Shown here: one piece after another, positions 9,108 through 17,503 of the stretch
Layout: each line of letters starts with the position of its first letter
Position numbering within the stretch: the first letter of the stretch is position 1
Assembly: GCF_000426585.1 (NCBI RefSeq)
Contig: NZ_AUFQ01000002.1
Coordinates: 248,001 to 312,000 of the forward strand
Reading direction: 5' to 3'
DNA length: 64,000 nucleotides
From: Segatella baroniae DSM 16972 = JCM 13447
GTDB lineage: Bacteria > Bacteroidota > Bacteroidia > Bacteroidales > Bacteroidaceae
Notes under the pieces: model-generated
What the model was told of the DNA's origin: nothing
The model's input: only the letters and a program-made list of their open reading frames with translations
Database searches by the model: none
Program-made: the position numbers and the translations under genes

Positions 9108-9325
9108 CGCTTTGGGATGAAGACTTGCGTTTCAAATCCCAAAGAACTGACCGATTTGGGATGAAGACCTGCGTTTCAAATCCCAAAGAACTGACCGATT
9201 TGGGATGAAGACTTGTGCTTCACATCTCAACGAACTGACCGATTTGGGATGAAGACTTGCGTTTCAAATCCCAAACGACTGACCGCTTTGGAATTAAAGA
9301 TTTGTATTTTAAATCCTAAATGACC
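9108..9325 (+). repeat. Tandem array of 44-base hairpin units
   Basis: Units at 9108-9151, 9152-9195, 9196-9239 and 9240-9283 plus a diverged fifth (9284-9325). Each carries TTTGGGAT and its complement (ATCCCAAA) separated by about 16 bases, so each unit can fold into a hairpin. A single related unit stands at about 63732-63770. There are no variable spacers, so it is not a CRISPR array. Confidence 0.9.
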
Positions 9326-9529
9326 ACTTTGCGTTTAACATAAAAAGCACAAAATGGATGAAAATTACCTGTTTTGGATAACTTTCTACAGCTTATTTTT
9401 ATTAACTTTGCCAATCCCTTTCGAGTTGTTTTCATGTAAACGACTGATTGTTTGAGTGTTATATGAAAACTGACGCAAGGTGAGAGATAGAGAAGTGTCA
9501 TAAAATGGAAAACTTATAGCTGACATACG

Positions 9530-12052
9530 ATGAAGATAATAAAACGCAATGGCGCGGCGGAAGCTTACGACAACAGGAAGATTGCCGTAGCCATCGGCAA
9601 GAGTTTCGGCAGCACGGGCAAGGCAGTTTCCGACAAGGAGATGGCCGAAATGGTGGCCGAGGTGGAGCAGTTCGTCACCGACAATCCGGCCCTGCGCACG
9701 GTGGAGGACATCCAGAACCAAGTGGAGAAACGCCTCATGGCCCACGGCTACTACGAGGAGGCCAAGAACTACATCCTCTTTCGCTTCCAGCGGAACGAGC
9801 AACGCAAGGCCGTCAACGAGATGGCAGCCGCCGTCGGCGACAGCGGACTGGGCGAAGTGTTGCACGAAGTGGCCCGCGAATACCGAGAACGGGCCTACAG
9901 CATGGTCGCGCTGCATGAGAAGTTCGCGAGTTTCTGCAAGTCGGACATGACCGCCAAGGAGGCTTTCGACGCGCTCATCAAGGCGGCCGTGGAACTGACG
10001 ACGCCCGAGGCGCCGGCCTGGGAGATGATTTCCGCGCGCGTACTTTCTTATTATGCGGCACGCAAGGTGGGCGCGCTGGAGGAAGAATTGGGCATTGCCG
10101 GCTTCTACGACAAACTGAAATACATGACGACGGAGGGTCTCTACGGCGACTATATCCTGGCCAACTACACGGAAGATGAAATCAACGAGGCTGCGACGCT
10201 GATGCGCCCCGAGCGCGACAAGCTGCTGAACTATTCCGGTCTCGACTTGCTCCTGAAGCGATATGTCATCAAGACCTACGCGGGCAAGGCCTTGGAACGC
10301 GTGCAGGAGATGTTTCTCGGTATCGCGCTCCACCTGGCCATGCCCGAGAAAAAGGACTGCCGGCTGATGTGGGTGGGGCGCATCTACGACCTGTTGAGCC
10401 GCCTGGAGGTGACCATGGCGACGCCGACGCTCTCCAACGCCCGCAAGCCCAACCACCAACTGTCGAGTTGCTTCATCGACACCGTGCCCGACAGCCTGGA
10501 CGGTATCTACCGCAGTCTGGACAACTTCTCGCAGGTGAGCAAATTCGGGGGTGGCATGGGCATGTATTTCGGCAAGGTGCGGGCCACGGGTGGCAGCATT
10601 CGTGGCTTCAAAGGGGTGGCCGGCGGTGTCGTCAGATGGATGAGGCTGGTGAACGACACGGCCGTGGCCGTAGACCAGTTGGGCATGCGCCAGGGTGCCG
10701 TGGCCGTCTATCTGGACGTGTGGCACAAGGACTTGCCCGAGTTTCTGCAGCTCCGCACGAACAACGGCGACGACCGCATGAAGGCGCACGACATCTTTCC
10801 GGCCGTGTGCTACCCCGACCTCTTCTGGCGAATGGCCGCGGAAGACCTCAACCAGAACTGGTATCTCTTCTGTCCGAATGAGATCATGCGCCTGAAAGGC
10901 TATTGCCTGGAGGATTGCTACGGCGAGGAGTGGGAGCGGAAATACCTCGACTGCGTGCGCGACCGACGCCTTTCGCGCCGTGTCATCAGCGTGAAGGACA
11001 TCGTGAGGCTGGTGCTTCGCTCGGCCGTCGAGACGGGAACGCCGTTTACCTTCAACCGCGACACGGTGAACCGGGCCAACCCCAACGGGCACAAAGGCAT
11101 GATCTATTGCTCCAATCTCTGCACGGAAATCGCCCAAAACATGGCTCCCATCGAGAGTGTTTCCAAGACCGTGGAGACGAAGGACGGCGATACGGTGGTG
11201 GTGACGACCACCCGTCCGGGCGAGTTCGTGGTCTGCAACCTGGCCAGTCTGTCGCTCGGCCGACTGCCGTTGGAGGACGAGGAGCAGATGAAGGAGAAGG
11301 TGGCCACGGTGGTCCGTGCGCTGGACAACGTCATCACGCTCAACTTCTACCCCGTCCCCTACGCCCGCATCACCAACCAACGCTACCGTTCCATCGGCCT
11401 CGGGGTCAGCGGCTACCACCATGCCCTGGCCAAACGTCACATCAAATGGGAAAGCGAGGAACACCTGGCGTTTGTGGACAAGGTGTTTGAAACCATCAAC
11501 CGGGCCGCCATCCTGGCCAGTTCGGAGCTGGCGAATGAGAAGGGCAGCTACCCGTTCTTCGACGGCAGCGACTGGCAGACGGGTGCCTACTTCGACAAGC
11601 GCGGCTATACGGGCGCGGCGTGGCAGGCCGTGCGCGACGTGGTTGCCCGTCAGGGCATGCGCAACGCCTATCTCCTGGCCGTGGCGCCGACGAGCAGCAC
11701 AAGCATCATCGCCGGCACGACGGCGGGTCTGGACCCCATCATGAAGCGCTTCTTCCTCGAAGAGAAGAAGGGCAGCATGTTGCCGCGGGTGGCTCCGGAA
11801 CTGTCGGACGCCACATATTGGATGTACAAGGGCGCCTATCTGATCGACCAGAAATGGAGCGTGCGGGCGTCGGGCGTGCGCCAACGCCACATCGACCAGG
11901 CGCAGAGCATGAACCTCTATATCACCAACGACTTTACGATGAGGCAGGTGCTCGACCTCTATCTCCTGGCTTGGAGGTGCGGCGTGAAGACCATCTACTA
12001 CGTGCGAAGCAAGTCGTTGGAGGTGGAGGAGTGCGAGAGTTGCTCGTCGTGA
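9530..12052 (+). CDS. nrdA: Ribonucleoside-diphosphate reductase, large (alpha) subunit, class Ia type
   Basis: An 840-residue class I ribonucleotide reductase large subunit, which reduces nucleoside diphosphates to deoxynucleotides using the radical made by NrdB. Residues 1-90 form an ATP-cone allosteric domain (MKIIKRNGAAEAYDNRKI). The barrel shows SSCFIDT (first active-site cysteine), YCSNLCTEI (radical cysteine), VVCNLASLSLGR (second redox cysteine), the loop APTSSTSIIAGTTAGLDP and the radical-transfer tyrosines in KTIYYVRSKS. The C-terminus ends ECESCSS, the CxxC pair that reloads the active site. nrdB follows after 471 bases of repeat DNA, an unusually long gap. Confidence 0.95.
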   Translation: MKIIKRNGAAEAYDNRKIAVAIGKSFGSTGKAVSDKEMAEMVAEVEQFVTDNPALRTVEDIQNQVEKRLMAHGYYEEAKNYILFRFQRNEQRKAVNEMAAAVGDSGLGEVLHEVAREYRERAYSMVALHEKFASFCKSDMTAKEAFDALIKAAVELTTPEAPAWEMISARVLSYYAARKVGALEEELGIAGFYDKLKYMTTEGLYGDYILANYTEDEINEAATLMRPERDKLLNYSGLDLLLKRYVIKTYAGKALERVQEMFLGIALHLAMPEKKDCRLMWVGRIYDLLSRLEVTMATPTLSNARKPNHQLSSCFIDTVPDSLDGIYRSLDNFSQVSKFGGGMGMYFGKVRATGGSIRGFKGVAGGVVRWMRLVNDTAVAVDQLGMRQGAVAVYLDVWHKDLPEFLQLRTNNGDDRMKAHDIFPAVCYPDLFWRMAAEDLNQNWYLFCPNEIMRLKGYCLEDCYGEEWERKYLDCVRDRRLSRRVISVKDIVRLVLRSAVETGTPFTFNRDTVNRANPNGHKGMIYCSNLCTEIAQNMAPIESVSKTVETKDGDTVVVTTTRPGEFVVCNLASLSLGRLPLEDEEQMKEKVATVVRALDNVITLNFYPVPYARITNQRYRSIGLGVSGYHHALAKRHIKWESEEHLAFVDKVFETINRAAILASSELANEKGSYPFFDGSDWQTGAYFDKRGYTGAAWQAVRDVVARQGMRNAYLLAVAPTSSTSIIAGTTAGLDPIMKRFFLEEKKGSMLPRVAPELSDATYWMYKGAYLIDQKWSVRASGVRQRHIDQAQSMNLYITNDFTMRQVLDLYLLAWRCGVKTIYYVRSKSLEVEECESCSS

Positions 12053-12179
12053 CAAGGGAGTCGCTTGAGAGGGGAGTGGAAGGAAGCTGTTCGGGAGAGG
12101 GGTGAAACTCCAAATCGGTCTTTGAAAAGAGTTATGGTGAACCGTGCAAACGGCCGCCATGTAGTAGTGCACAGTACGG

Positions 12180-12350
12180 GCGGTAGCATGTGCAATGCCA
12201 TGACCATGTACCAATGAATCGATTTGGGATAAAAAGACCAAGGCCTTCGGCCTAGATGTCTCTGTCACGTGTCAGGCAGGGTAGCTCGCTGTGCTCGCAA
12301 CGCTGCCCTTCAAAAGGACCAACCGCTATGCGGTAGCTGGGGCGTATGGA
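12180..12350 (+). repeat. Partial fold-back element copy inside the nrdA-nrdB gap
   Basis: From about 12185 the sequence matches the right arm of the element at 62980-63140: CAATGCCATGACCATGTACC, GATTTGGGATAAAAAGACC, CTTCGGCCTAGATGTCTC, GGCAGGGTAGCTCGCTGTGC and AAAAGGACCAACCGC. The left arm is absent or very diverged, so this is a half copy. Confidence 0.8.
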
Positions 12351-12356
12351 GTTCCG

Positions 12357-12505
12357 TCTTGACTCCCCAGTGAGCGGAGCGAGTGACAACTCCCTTTGAC
12401 TCCTTAACTCCTAACAAGCAACTCTCAAACAAGAGAGACTAACATCTTGACTCCCCGGTGAGCAGAGCGAGTGATAACTCCCTTTGGCTCCTTAACTCCT
12501 AACAA
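12357..12505 (+). repeat. Pair of 61-base direct repeats upstream of nrdB
   Basis: Copies at 12357-12417 and 12445-12505 both start TCTTGACTCCCC and end TTAACTCCTAACAA; they differ at 4 of 61 positions by direct comparison and are separated by 27 bases. The second copy ends 18 bases before the nrdB start codon, so it lies in the nrdB leader. Each contains GTGAGC(A/G)GAGCGAGTGA, a short imperfect repeat of GAGCGAG. Confidence 0.9.
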
Positions 12506-12523
12506 TAACAAATAAACAAAACA

Positions 12524-13570
12524 ATGGAAAATCAACTGAAAAGGAATACGCTTTTCAATCCGTCGGGCGACATAGACCTGCGCTTGAGAAGGATGATTGG
12601 TGGCAACACGACCAACCTGAACGACTTCAACAACATGAAGTATGCCTGGGTGAGCGACTGGTATCGGCAGGCAATGAACAACTTCTGGATTCCCGAAGAA
12701 ATCAACTTATCGCAGGATTTTAAGGACTATCCGCGACTGGACAGGGCCGAACGCACGGCCTACGACAAGATATTGAGCTTCCTGGTCTTCCTCGACTCAC
12801 TGCAAAGCAACAACCTGCCCGCCGTGAGCGAGTATATCACGGCCAACGAGGTGAACCTCTGCCTGCACATCCAGGCTTTCCAGGAGTGTGTGCACAGCCA
12901 AAGCTACAGCTATATGCTCGACACCATCTGCAGTCCCGAGGAGCGGAACGACATCCTCTATCAGTGGAAGACCGACGAACACCTGCTCCGCCGCAACCAG
13001 TTCATCGGCGACTGCTACAACGAGTTCCACGAACGGCGCGATAAGTTCAGCCTGATGAAGACGCTCATCGCCAACTTCATCCTCGAAGGCGTCTACTTCT
13101 ACAGTGGCTTCATGTTCTTCTACAACCTCAGCCGCAACGGCAAGATGTCGGGTTCGGCGCAGGAAATACGCTACATCAACCGTGACGAAAACACCCATCT
13201 GTGGCTCTTCCGCAGCATCATCCTGGAGCTGAAGAAGGAGGAACCCGAGATGTTCACGCCCGAAAAGGTGAAGGTCTACGAGGAGATGATGCGCGAGGGC
13301 GTGCGCCAGGAGATAGCCTGGGGACAATATGTCATAGGCGACGACGTGCAGGGACTCAACCGGCAGATGGTGTCCGACTACATCCACTACCTGGGCAACC
13401 TGCGTTGGTCGGGTCTCGGCTTCGGTTTCCTGTATGAAGACAACCGCAAGGAACCGGAAAACATGAAGTGGGTGAGCCAGTATTCCAACGCGAACATGGT
13501 GAAGACCGACTTCTTCGAGGCCAAGAGCACGGCCTACGCCAAGAGCACGGCGTTGATAGACGACCTGTAG
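12524..13570 (+). CDS. nrdB: Ribonucleoside-diphosphate reductase, small (beta) subunit
   Basis: A 348-residue class I beta subunit with a four-helix ferritin-like core that holds the di-iron site and tyrosyl radical. Metal-ligand motifs visible are ECVHSQSYSYML (about residues 126-137, ExxH) and RDENTHLWLFRS (about 224-235, E and H), with FLVFLDSLQSNN supplying the first helix. It partners NrdA, encoded just upstream; together they feed DNA synthesis with dNTPs. The gap between them is filled by a half fold-back element and two 61-base direct repeats, so nrdB may have its own expression control. Confidence 0.94.
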   Translation: MENQLKRNTLFNPSGDIDLRLRRMIGGNTTNLNDFNNMKYAWVSDWYRQAMNNFWIPEEINLSQDFKDYPRLDRAERTAYDKILSFLVFLDSLQSNNLPAVSEYITANEVNLCLHIQAFQECVHSQSYSYMLDTICSPEERNDILYQWKTDEHLLRRNQFIGDCYNEFHERRDKFSLMKTLIANFILEGVYFYSGFMFFYNLSRNGKMSGSAQEIRYINRDENTHLWLFRSIILELKKEEPEMFTPEKVKVYEEMMREGVRQEIAWGQYVIGDDVQGLNRQMVSDYIHYLGNLRWSGLGFGFLYEDNRKEPENMKWVSQYSNANMVKTDFFEAKSTAYAKSTALIDDL

Positions 13571-13579
13571 GAAGGGCCG

Positions 13580-14287
13580 TCAGTCCGCCTGTCGATGGAG
13601 GATTTCGGTCAGTTCGCGCATACCTTGGCTGGCCCCCTGCCGTATGAAGTGGATGTTCCGGCTGCCGTTGGTCGCCACGGGTTCGGGGTCTATCAGATAG
13701 ACGGGGACGTCCGGGCGCGTATATCGCAAGAGTCCGGCGGCCGGATAGACGTTGAGCGAGGTGCCGATGATGACGAAGATGTCGGCATTCTGCACCGCTT
13801 GCGCGGCTGGTTCAATCATGGGTACGCTCTCGCCGAAGAACACGATGTAGGGGCGGAGCAGCGAACCGTCGGCCGCCAGGGTGCCCGGTGCCACCTGGCA
13901 ATCGGCTTCGGGTAGGTCGACGACGTACTTGGGGTCGTAGGGGTCGCGGCTGGAGCAGACCTTGGAAAGCTCTCCGTGCAGATGGATGACGTGCTTCGAG
14001 CCGGCCCGCTCGTGCAGGTTGTCCACATTCTGCGTGACGACCGTCACGTCGAAGCGGTCCTGCAGGGCGGCCACGAGCCGATGGCCTTCGTTGGGCAAGG
14101 CCCGATAGAGCTTTTGGCGCAGCGTGTTGTAGAAGTTGTTGACGAGCGTCGGGTCGGCTTCCCAGCCTTCGTGTGAAGCCACTTGCTCGACGGGGAAGTT
14201 CTCCCAGAGGCCGTCCGCGCCCCGGAAAGTCTTGAAACCACTCTCCACGGACATGCCGGCTCCGGTGAGGAAAACAAGCTTTTGCAT
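13580..14287 (-). CDS. cobB: NAD-dependent protein deacylase (sirtuin, CobB-like)
   Basis: A 235-residue Sir2-family protein that removes acyl groups from lysine using NAD. Signatures: GAGMSVESGFKTFRG (residues 8-22, NAD-binding loop), TQNVDNLHERAGS (catalytic-core Asn/Asp), HLHGEL (catalytic histidine) and FFGESVP, GTSLNVYPA near the end. The usual four zinc cysteines are not present as two CxxC pairs: only VCSS and ADC are seen in the small domain, a pattern I recall from other Bacteroidota sirtuins. The upstream in-frame start at 14338 was rejected because MQKLVFLTGAG is the normal sirtuin N-terminus. It is convergent with nrdB. Confidence 0.9.
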   Translation of the reverse strand: MQKLVFLTGAGMSVESGFKTFRGADGLWENFPVEQVASHEGWEADPTLVNNFYNTLRQKLYRALPNEGHRLVAALQDRFDVTVVTQNVDNLHERAGSKHVIHLHGELSKVCSSRDPYDPKYVVDLPEADCQVAPGTLAADGSLLRPYIVFFGESVPMIEPAAQAVQNADIFVIIGTSLNVYPAAGLLRYTRPDVPVYLIDPEPVATNGSRNIHFIRQGASQGMRELTEILHRQAD

Positions 14288-14369
14288 AATCGGAAGTATT
14301 AACGTAGACAAAAATAAGATTTTTCCGTGACACTCCAAGAGCAGCTATGCCTAAAATAGATTAATTTAT

Positions 14370-14400
14370 TTTGCGCAATACAAGATTTCGACTATCTTTG
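14370..14400 (+). promoter_or_regulatory. Promoter of the FKBP gene cluster
   Basis: TTTG (14370-14373), 19 bases, TATCTTTG (14393-14400), about 66 bases upstream of the first FKBP start. Fits the Bacteroidota promoter pattern exactly. Confidence 0.75.
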
Positions 14401-14465
14401 CACCGTTTTAAAACATGATTTTTTTAGATAACCGATTTTAAATCAAAAACAAAGCAATAATTCTT

Positions 14466-15050
14466 ATGGATAAACTCAGTTACGCTTTAGGCCTTGGCAT
14501 TGGCCGACAGCTGTCGCAGATGGGTGCCGCGGAAATCGTGGCGGAAGACTTCGCGCAGGCCATCAAGGATGTGCTCGCGGGCGCGGAACTCAAGGTGTCT
14601 GACGGCGAAGCGCAAACCATCGTCAATAAATTCTTCGAGGAAAAGCAGAACGCGCAGGCGAAATCGGCCAAGGCCGAGGGCGAGAACTTCCTGGCCGAGA
14701 ATGCCAAGAAGGACGGTGTCGTCGTGTTGCCCAGCGGCTTGCAGTACCAGGTCTTGAAGGAAGGGACGGGCAAGCAGCCCAAGGCCACCGACCAGGTGGA
14801 GTGCCACTATGAGGGAACGCTCATCAACGGGCAGGTCTTCGACAGCTCCTACCAGCGCGGACAGACCGCAACGTTCGGCCTGAACCAGGTCATCGCCGGT
14901 TGGACGGAAGGCGTTCAGCTGATGAAGGAGGGCGCCAAGTATCGCTTCTTCATCCCCTACAACCTGGCTTACGGCGAGCGTGGTGCAGGCCAGAGCATTC
15001 CTCCCTACGCGGCACTCGTGTTCGACGTGGAACTCGTCGCCGTGAAATGA
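14466..15050 (+). CDS. FKBP-type peptidyl-prolyl isomerase, cytoplasmic form
   Basis: A 194-residue prolyl isomerase. An N-terminal FKBP dimerisation domain (LSYALGLGIGRQLSQMG) and a charged helix (EEKQNAQAKSAKAEGE) lead into the FKBP domain from about residue 85, with GLQYQVLKEGTGKQP, FDSSYQRGQTATF, NQVIAGWTEGVQLM and the C-terminal YGERGAGQSIPPYAALVFDV. There is no signal peptide, unlike the two paralogues that follow, so it should act in the cytoplasm. First of three tandem FKBP genes under one promoter. Confidence 0.92.
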   Translation: MDKLSYALGLGIGRQLSQMGAAEIVAEDFAQAIKDVLAGAELKVSDGEAQTIVNKFFEEKQNAQAKSAKAEGENFLAENAKKDGVVVLPSGLQYQVLKEGTGKQPKATDQVECHYEGTLINGQVFDSSYQRGQTATFGLNQVIAGWTEGVQLMKEGAKYRFFIPYNLAYGERGAGQSIPPYAALVFDVELVAVK

Positions 15051-15079
15051 CGCATACATTATTATATATATACAGACAA

Positions 15080-15952
15080 ATGAAAAAACTTGCAATCGTA
15101 GCCGTCATGGCTATCGCTGCCGGAGCGTTCACTTCGTGCGGCAATTCCACCCCCAAGGCTGACCTCAAGAACGACGTAGACTCGATGAGTTATGCCATGG
15201 GCTATTCACAGACTCAAGGTCTGAAGGAATATCTCGTAGGTCGTATGCAGATTGACACGACCTATATGGACGAGTTCATCAAGGGATTGAATGTTGGCGC
15301 TTCGGCCGGTGACGACAAGAAAAAGGCCGCCTACTACGCCGGAATCCAGATCGGCCAGCAGATTTCCAACCAAATGATCAAGGGAATCAACACGGAAGTG
15401 TTCGGAGGAGACTCCACCAAGAGCATTTCCCTGAAGAACTTCCTCGCCGGTTTCGCCGCGGGAACCACGGGAAAAGGCTCTGTCAAGATGACGATGGAGG
15501 AAGCCATGAAGATCGCGCAGACCAAGATGACGCAGATCAAGGCCAAGAGCATGGAGGAACAGTACGGTGGCAACAAGACTGCCGGCGAGAAGTTCCTGAA
15601 GGAAAATGCCAAGAAGGCGGGCGTGAAGACGATGAAGTCGGGCTTGCAGTACAAGGTTGTCAAGGTGGGCAACGGCTCCATGCCGAAAGACACCTCGACC
15701 GTTGTGGTGAACTATGAAGGCAAAACCATCGACGGAAAGGTCTTTGACAGTTCCTACAAGAACAAGCAGCCGGCCACCATGCGTGTAAACCAGGTGATTC
15801 CGGGCTTCACCGAAGCCCTGATGCACATGCCTGCCGGCTCTGTCTGGGAAGTTTACATCCCGCAGAATCTGGCTTACGGCGAGCGTGAAGCAGGTCCGAT
15901 CAAGCCTTATTCCACGCTGATTTTCAAGATAGAGTTGCTTGAGGTGAAGTAA
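15080..15952 (+). CDS. FKBP-type peptidyl-prolyl isomerase, lipoprotein form
   Basis: A 290-residue paralogue of the preceding gene. The signal peptide ends AIAAGAFTSCGNS, so cysteine at about residue 20 should be lipidated. Then follow the FKBP N-terminal domain (DSMSYAMGYSQTQGLKEYL), a helical connector and the FKBP domain (GLQYKVVKVGNGSMP, FDSSYKNKQPATM, NQVIPGFTEALMHM, YGEREAGPIKPYSTLIFKI). It would catalyse proline isomerisation or chaperone proteins at the outer membrane. The start at 15080 was chosen because upstream in-frame codons read through the end of the preceding gene in another frame. Confidence 0.92.
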   Translation: MKKLAIVAVMAIAAGAFTSCGNSTPKADLKNDVDSMSYAMGYSQTQGLKEYLVGRMQIDTTYMDEFIKGLNVGASAGDDKKKAAYYAGIQIGQQISNQMIKGINTEVFGGDSTKSISLKNFLAGFAAGTTGKGSVKMTMEEAMKIAQTKMTQIKAKSMEEQYGGNKTAGEKFLKENAKKAGVKTMKSGLQYKVVKVGNGSMPKDTSTVVVNYEGKTIDGKVFDSSYKNKQPATMRVNQVIPGFTEALMHMPAGSVWEVYIPQNLAYGEREAGPIKPYSTLIFKIELLEVK

Positions 15953-15966
15953 CAACCCGAGCTGAC

Positions 15967-16866
15967 ATGAAGAAAATAGCACTATTCCTTGCGTTGTTCC
16001 TGGCTTGCGGACAGCTTGTCCTGCTGGCCAAGGACGACAAGAAGGCGAAGCCGGCGAAGAAGGAGCAGTCCTTGAAGCTCGTGACCAAGGCCGACACGTT
16101 GAGCTATGCGGCTGGAATGACGATGACCAACGGCCTCCGTCCGTTCCTGGAACAGCAGCTCAAAGTCGACACCAACTACATGGCGGCGTTCAACAGAGGC
16201 TTTGCCGAGGCCCGTGTCAAGCTGGGCGACAAGGAGTTCGACGCCTACTTGGCCGGCTTGCGCATCGCGCAGATGATCGTTCCGCAGGTGGAAAAGATGT
16301 CGAAAGACCTGCATGAGGCTTCCGTCGACTTGAATACACACATCTTCGACGAAGCTTTCCTGACCGCCGCGGCGGGCAATCCCACGCTGTTGCAGAAGGA
16401 CTCGGCCGACAAAATGTTCCGTTCGGCCATCGAAGCGGCCGCCGAAGCCGCCTCCGCCGCCTACAAGAAGCGCAACGAACAATGGCTGAAGGACAATGCC
16501 GCGAAGGCCGGTGTGAAGACGACTGCCAGCGGATTGCAGTACAAGGTGGTGACGACCGGCAACGGTCCGACGCCGAAAGCGACCGACCGGGTGACCGTGA
16601 AGTATGCCGGAAAGACCATCGACGGCGTCGAATTCGACAGCAGTTACAAGCGCAATCCGCAGACGACGACCTTCGGTTGCGGTGAGGTGATCAAGGGATG
16701 GACCGAAGCCTTGACGATGATGCCAGTCGGAAGCAAGTGGGAAATCTACATTCCACAGGGCCTGGCTTACGGCGATCGTCCGGCCGGACAGATCAAACCA
16801 TACTCCACCTTGATATTTACGGTGGAGCTGGTGGCCATCGAGATGCCCGCAGAAAAAAGCAAATAA
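15967..16866 (+). CDS. FKBP-type peptidyl-prolyl isomerase, secreted form
   Basis: Third FKBP in the row, 299 residues. The signal peptide (KKIALFLALFLACGQLVLLA) is followed by a lysine-rich stretch KDDKKAKPAKKEQ and the domain order seen in its neighbours: DTLSYAAGMTMTNGLRPFL, a long helical linker, then GLQYKVVTTGNGPTP, FDSSYKRNPQTTTF, GEVIKGWTEALTMM and IKPYSTLIFTVEL. A cysteine sits in the hydrophobic part but not in a clear lipobox, so it may be soluble in the periplasm. It begins 14 bases after the previous stop and is followed by a strong hairpin at 16885-16924. Confidence 0.92.
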   Translation: MKKIALFLALFLACGQLVLLAKDDKKAKPAKKEQSLKLVTKADTLSYAAGMTMTNGLRPFLEQQLKVDTNYMAAFNRGFAEARVKLGDKEFDAYLAGLRIAQMIVPQVEKMSKDLHEASVDLNTHIFDEAFLTAAAGNPTLLQKDSADKMFRSAIEAAAEAASAAYKKRNEQWLKDNAAKAGVKTTASGLQYKVVTTGNGPTPKATDRVTVKYAGKTIDGVEFDSSYKRNPQTTTFGCGEVIKGWTEALTMMPVGSKWEIYIPQGLAYGDRPAGQIKPYSTLIFTVELVAIEMPAEKSK

Positions 16867-16884
16867 ACATCACTTCGATAATTG

Positions 16885-16924
16885 ACAAAATGCGTGGAAA
16901 ACGAAAGTTTTTCGCGCATTTTGT
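16885..16924 (+). terminator. Hairpin terminator after the FKBP cluster
   Basis: ACAAAATGCG (16885-16894) pairs perfectly with CGCATTTTGT (16915-16924), and the inner GAAAAC / GTTTTTC extends the stem around a GAAA loop. The T-rich tracts on both sides would serve as a terminator for the FKBP genes. Confidence 0.7.
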
Positions 16925-17000
16925 TGTTTATATCATTTATAATCTCTATTTTTGCTTCGTTGGTTTCATCTTCCGCATAAATCATCAATCATTTTTATAC

Positions 17001-17468
17001 ATGGACAAGATCGACAGTCTGGACAAGAAAATCCTAAGCATACTCTCAAAGAACGCACGTATCCCCTTCAAGGACGTGGCTGCGGAATGCGGCGTGTCGC
17101 GCGCGGCCATCCACCAACGGGTGCAACATCTCGTGGAAGGGGGCATCGTCACGGGCAGCGGATTCCACATCAATCCCAAGAGTCTGGGCTATTCCACCTG
17201 CACTTACGTAGGGTTGAACCTGGAGCGGGGCAGCATGTATAAGGATGTGGTGGAGCGTCTGGACCAGATTCCCGAAGTGGTGGAATGTCATTTCACGACC
17301 GGCCCCTACACCATGCTCGTGAAACTCTACGCCAAGGACAATGAGCAGCTGATGAATCTGCTCAACGGCCAGTTGCAGGAAATCCCCGGCGTGGTGAGCA
17401 CCGAGACCCTCATTTCGCTGGAACAAAGTATCAAACGCGAGGTTCCGGTGTTGATTGCAGAAAAATAA
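17001..17468 (+). CDS. Lrp/AsnC family transcriptional regulator
   Basis: A 155-residue Lrp/AsnC protein: an N-terminal winged helix (KIDSLDKKILSILSKNARIP, then VAAECGVSRAAIHQRVQHL as the recognition region) and a C-terminal RAM effector-binding domain (VECHFTTGPYTMLVKLYAKD). Such regulators sense amino acids and form octamers. The ATG at 17001 gives the standard start; longer in-frame extensions pass through the terminator hairpin upstream. The next gene, a gamma-glutamyl hydrolase/dipeptidase fusion, starts 35 bases downstream and would be a sensible target or partner for an amino-acid sensor, which is inference. Confidence 0.92.
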   Translation: MDKIDSLDKKILSILSKNARIPFKDVAAECGVSRAAIHQRVQHLVEGGIVTGSGFHINPKSLGYSTCTYVGLNLERGSMYKDVVERLDQIPEVVECHFTTGPYTMLVKLYAKDNEQLMNLLNGQLQEIPGVVSTETLISLEQSIKREVPVLIAEK

Positions 17469-17503
17469 AGCTTTATGACAGCCCTCCGTTCGTGGGCCTT
17501 TTT

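Larger units (their letters stand above)
8351..9529 (+). other. Long non-coding region with several repeat families
   Basis: No convincing gene is present; the short open frames change frame, lack family resemblance and overlap repeats. In order it holds an unrecognised stretch (8380-8620), a 56-base block shared with 63805-63860, two 27-base tandem units, a degraded fold-back element copy (8776-9107), a 44-base tandem hairpin array (9108-9325) and the likely nrdA promoter TAACTTTG at 9403-9410, about 120 bases before nrdA. Confidence 0.7.

Noticed and set aside
9108..9325. Possible CRISPR array
   Set aside because: Units are contiguous 44-base repeats without variable spacers, and no cas gene is present. 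The same reasoning excludes the 41-base array at 63226-63430.
9386..12268. 960-codon open frame antisense to nrdA
   Set aside because: It mirrors a GC-rich, codon-biased gene. The protein is rich in His, Val, Arg and Ala without any domain, and nrdA is unmistakable on the other strand.
13580..14287. Sirtuin considered inactive because zinc cysteines are missing
   Set aside because: The NAD-binding and catalytic histidine motifs are intact, and I recall other Bacteroidota sirtuins with the same loss, so it is probably functional.
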